The notes below the pieces were generated by a model. That model did not search any database. It saw nothing but the letters and a program-made list of their open reading frames with translations, and was not told where the DNA came from. From Desulfobulbaceae bacterium (lineage in GTDB: Bacteria; Desulfobacterota; Desulfobulbia; Desulfobulbales; UBA5123): a stretch of DNA of 6,454 nt. Positions 3,922 to 6,454 of the stretch are shown piece by piece; the first letter of the stretch is position 1; each line of letters begins with the position of its first letter. A program made the translations under genes and the position numbers. Location: contig JAOUHH010000167.1 in NCBI GenBank assembly GCA_029865195.1, positions 1 to 6,454 on the forward strand, written 5' to 3'.

Positions 3922-6454
3922 TCAGTTGGCGGGAATCAGAATGGTGACAGCGGCCACGTCCGCGCCGGCGATGGTCATCGACCCGCTGTAGCTGCCATGA
4001 CTGCTGCGCACCGCGACCGTATACACCCCGTCAAACCCGCCTGCCACGGCCGACCGCAAGCCTTCGATCAGAAACACACCGTGGCTGTCCGTGCCGCAGC
4101 TTCTTGAAACGCCGCCGCCCACCACCTCAACCATCGCCTCCGGCAGCTCTTCCCCGGCGTCGGCAACGCCATTGCCGTTGGCATCATGGAATACCGTGCC
4201 CCCATACCGGTAGCCAGCGGTCATGGTCAACCCACCCAGGACGCGATCACCGCCGCTCATATCCACGGCCGCGGCCTGTGTGACATTGTTGACGGCAAGG
4301 ACCCGGGCGTAGGCGTCCAGCCCGCCGTAGTATACATCATGATACCCCGCGGCATGGAAGCCGACCCGGTAGTTGTTGCCCGCCGGCAAATCGAGACTGA
4401 ACAGCCCCGATCCACGCCGACTGACGCCGTTGCGGACGCCGGTTACCGCGTTCCAGACATCGATCTGCACCGTCGTCTCGTCGTCGACACCGTTCACCGC
4501 CCCGGAGAGGGTATAGACGGTCACGGCGGCCAGCGATATGTTCTTGCCGCTGAGGTCCGCGGTACTCACCGCGATGGCCGTGGCGCTCTGTCGTGCGGCG
4601 ACATTGCCGTAAAAGACCTTTTTGGCGGCCGTCTCGGCCAGCAGCACATAATCCGTGGCCGCACCCAGCCGTTTGATGGTATAGGCAGCACTGCCGGTCG
4701 CATCGGCAAAAACGGTGACACTCTCGCGACAGCCCCTGGCAAGGCTCTCGGCAGAGACGGTTATCCTCTCGTGAGCCGCCGCACCGGTGATCGTCCCGGA
4801 GATGGAAAGGCCAGCCGTCAGCACACAGTTGATCCCGGTGGGATTGGCGCCGGTGGCAACCCCGGACAAGATCTGCACCGGATGATTCGCCGCCCGGAAG
4901 GTAACCTTGAGATCCGTAACGTCGGGAAGCCCCCGGAGGGTATAGGAGACCGTCGCGCCACTGCCGCCGATCACGCTGGTCGAGGCCCAGAAATCGGCAC
5001 CGCTACTTGCCTCCACCCACATCCGCTCACCCGTTGCCAAACCGCTGATCGCACCGGAGATGCTGTGCCCAGGGGCGAGAGAGAAATTGACCCCGGAGGT
5101 CGGCCCCGCGACATTTACCAGCGCCGCGTCACGCAACGCCGTCAAGCCGGTGGCACTGTAATAGCCGCCCACGTAGCCATCGGCATTGATCTTGACCTTA
5201 TAATCGGAGGCCGGGATCAGACCGGTAATCACATAACCGAGGGTTCCGCCGGTGCCGATAACCCGCGCTGAGCCGGCAAAGCCGCCGCCGACGCTCCAGG
5301 CGCTTATCCGCGCGACATCGCCTGCCTGCAGCCCGCTCACCGTTCCGGCAATGGAGCCGGCGGCGGTCATCTCCATATGCAAGCCTCCGACATCGCCTTC
5401 GGAGAGATCGATCAGGGTCGCCGCCTGCCATGCCCCGAGGGTAACGGCAATGCCGCCGGGCGAGCCGCCGTAATAGCCGTTGCCGTGACTGCCGCCGGAA
5501 ACCGCAATCCGGTAATCCGGGGCAACGCCCAAGCCGGAGAGGGTAAACGGCGTCTCCGCACCGGTCGCCTTGACCTCAACCGTACCCCACAGCCCGGTGG
5601 CTTCACTCCAAGCGTCCACCCAGAGCACCTCGCCGGCCGACAGCCCGGTAATCGTACCGGAGATGGTGTATCCGTGGGTAGCCACCACCGGCACCCCGGT
5701 GGCGCCGCTGCTGAAAAGCGCGGCCTCAGCCCAGCTGCCGACGCTGCCGCCCGCATTCACATAGCCGTTCTGGTAGTCGGCACCCCGCAGAATCAACCGA
5801 TAATCACCGGCCGGCGCCAAGCCGCTGATGGTGAAGGTATCGCTCCCACCGCCGACGCCGATCACATTCGTATATCCCCAGCTGTCGGTGCTGTCGCTCC
5901 AGGCCTCGACACTGACAAGCTGGCCGCTCGCCAGGCCACTCACGACGCCGGAGATGGTCTGGCCGACGGAGAGGGTAAAATTAATCCCGGCGACCGAACC
6001 ACCGCTTGCATCCACCGGGGTCGCGTCCTTCCAGAGCGTTTTCCCGTTATAGACGGCAAAGGGATAGGTGCCGCCGCCAGGGACCGAGACGACATAATCG
6101 GCGGCCGCCGGTACGCTGATCGAATAATAGCCGGCGGCGTCCGTTTCGTCGCCAGCCTGGAACGCCCGCGAAGCCGATGAGGCCTCAACCCACAACCCCG
6201 GCAGTGCCGCGCCGTCATTTTTAAGCAGCCGCCCGGAAATGGTGACGCTGCTTCCGCGCGGGTCGGTGCCGGCAAGATATTCAGCCAGATTGTTCACCCC
6301 GTCGCCGTCAAGATCGGAAGCACCATCGGCCGCCACCAGCGGCGCAAGACCGTTGGCGATCTCCCAGCTGTCCGGCATGCCGTCGCCGTCGTCGTCGGTA
6401 TCGCTGTTGTTGCCGATCCCGTCAAAATCGGTATCGAGCCACTCGGAGGCGTCG
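3922..6454 (-). CDS. Large repeat-built surface/secreted protein (Ca-binding Asp repeats, carboxypeptidase-regulatory-like modules, SdrD-B-like end), 5' partial
   Basis: The frame stays open to the right edge, so the Met at 6378 is almost certainly internal. 843 C-terminal residues are visible. Visible residues 1-65 are thrombospondin-3-like Asp repeats (DTDFDG, DTDDDGDGMPDSWE, DLDGDGVNNLAEYLAGTDP), which bind Ca2+ in the family. Eight beta-sandwich modules of 86-104 residues follow, starting near visible residues 71, 166, 263, 367, 464, 550, 648 and 749. Most open with TISG or SISG and contain an (F/Y)T(I/L)xGL...DY core. Several end in YYGG-like and G(I/V)NF.L motifs of carboxypeptidase-regulatory-like domains. 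The last module (GTVFHDANGNGVADAGEELPEA) matches the SdrD B-type, Ca-binding Cna-B-like pattern. The protein ends VTILIPAN, with no anchor helix, sortase or PEP-CTERM signal. It is probably extracellular and structural or adhesive. The signal peptide and any catalytic domain would lie upstream. Its 3' end faces the membrane-protein gene. Confidence 0.85.
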   Translation of the reverse strand, partial: DASEWLDTDFDGIGNNSDTDDDGDGMPDSWEIANGLAPLVAADGASDLDGDGVNNLAEYLAGTDPRGSSVTISGRLLKNDGAALPGLWVEASSASRAFQAGDETDAAGYYSISVPAAADYVVSVPGGGTYPFAVYNGKTLWKDATPVDASGGSVAGINFTLSVGQTISGVVSGLASGQLVSVEAWSDSTDSWGYTNVIGVGGGSDTFTISGLAPAGDYRLILRGADYQNGYVNAGGSVGSWAEAALFSSGATGVPVVATHGYTISGTITGLSAGEVLWVDAWSEATGLWGTVEVKATGAETPFTLSGLGVAPDYRIAVSGGSHGNGYYGGSPGGIAVTLGAWQAATLIDLSEGDVGGLHMEMTAAGSIAGTVSGLQAGDVARISAWSVGGGFAGSARVIGTGGTLGYVITGLIPASDYKVKINADGYVGGYYSATGLTALRDAALVNVAGPTSGVNFSLAPGHSISGAISGLATGERMWVEASSGADFWASTSVIGGSGATVSYTLRGLPDVTDLKVTFRAANHPVQILSGVATGANPTGINCVLTAGLSISGTITGAAAHERITVSAESLARGCRESVTVFADATGSAAYTIKRLGAATDYVLLAETAAKKVFYGNVAARQSATAIAVSTADLSGKNISLAAVTVYTLSGAVNGVDDETTVQIDVWNAVTGVRNGVSRRGSGLFSLDLPAGNNYRVGFHAAGYHDVYYGGLDAYARVLAVNNVTQAAAVDMSGGDRVLGGLTMTAGYRYGGTVFHDANGNGVADAGEELPEAMVEVVGGGVSRSCGTDSHGVFLIEGLRSAVAGGFDGVYTVAVRSSHGSYSGSMTIAGADVAAVTILIPAN
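3925..6243 (-). repeat. Array of eight diverged tandem beta-sandwich modules inside the surface protein
   Basis: Module starts on the minus strand fall at 6243, 5958, 5667, 5355, 5064, 4806, 4512 and 4209. Spacing is 95, 97, 104, 97, 86, 98 and 101 codons, and the last module is 95 codons long. At DNA level the joints recur as CCGGAGATG-like words on the + strand (near 5948, 5657, 5054, 4797), but the rest has diverged. It is an old protein-level duplication rather than a recent DNA repeat. The final module differs in kind (SdrD-B-like). Confidence 0.75.

Noticed and set aside
4186..5271. A 361-codon open frame on the + strand inside the surface-protein gene
   Set aside because: It is antisense to a gene with clear domains. 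Its translation has low-complexity Gly/Arg/Asp/His composition with no motif, and no ribosome site is seen. GC-rich codons and repeats on the other strand explain the lack of stops. The same holds for the + strand frame at 5377-6180.

Overview
The window looks like a moderately GC-rich Gram-negative chromosome. The most likely source is the deltaproteobacterial/Desulfobacterota side (Desulfobulbales- or Desulfuromonadales-like). That placement is inferred from the gene types, not measured: a B12-binding radical SAM tail of the BchE kind, a HEAT-repeat nucleotide cyclase followed by a small cyclic-nucleotide-binding protein, and a very large surface protein with calcium-binding aspartate repeats and carboxypeptidase-regulatory-like modules. 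No RNA genes, insertion sequences, phage genes or CRISPR arrays are visible.

Layout. Bases 1-339 are the last 112 codons of a + strand gene, probably a cobalamin-dependent radical SAM protein of the BchE-like class. A 198-base gap follows, holding a candidate sigma70-type promoter and a bipartite stem-loop. Next is a two-gene + strand unit. The first gene (538-2589) encodes a 683-residue protein with about 13 HEAT-like repeats in a 31-residue register and a C-terminal class III adenylate/guanylate cyclase domain. The second (2627-3079) encodes a 150-residue stand-alone cyclic-nucleotide-binding domain. A strong rho-independent hairpin at 3094-3142 closes the unit. A 9-bp inverted repeat and a candidate promoter then lead into a 186-residue, four-helix inner-membrane protein (3292-3852). 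A second hairpin (3874-3902) lies between this gene and a convergent minus-strand gene that fills 3922-6454 and runs off the right edge. That gene encodes the C-terminal 843 residues of a large, probably exported, repeat-built protein.

How the genes may work together. The cyclase and the binding-domain protein look like a compact signalling pair: HEAT repeats sense a partner, the cyclase makes cyclic nucleotide (K548 and D606 predict cAMP), and the neighbouring protein binds it. The cyclase keeps both metal aspartates, both purine-contacting residues and the transition-state arginine, but has Ser where the transition-state Asn normally sits. It may therefore be weak, altered or regulatory. 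This pair is the most interesting part of the window. The membrane protein and the surface protein are not obviously linked to it.
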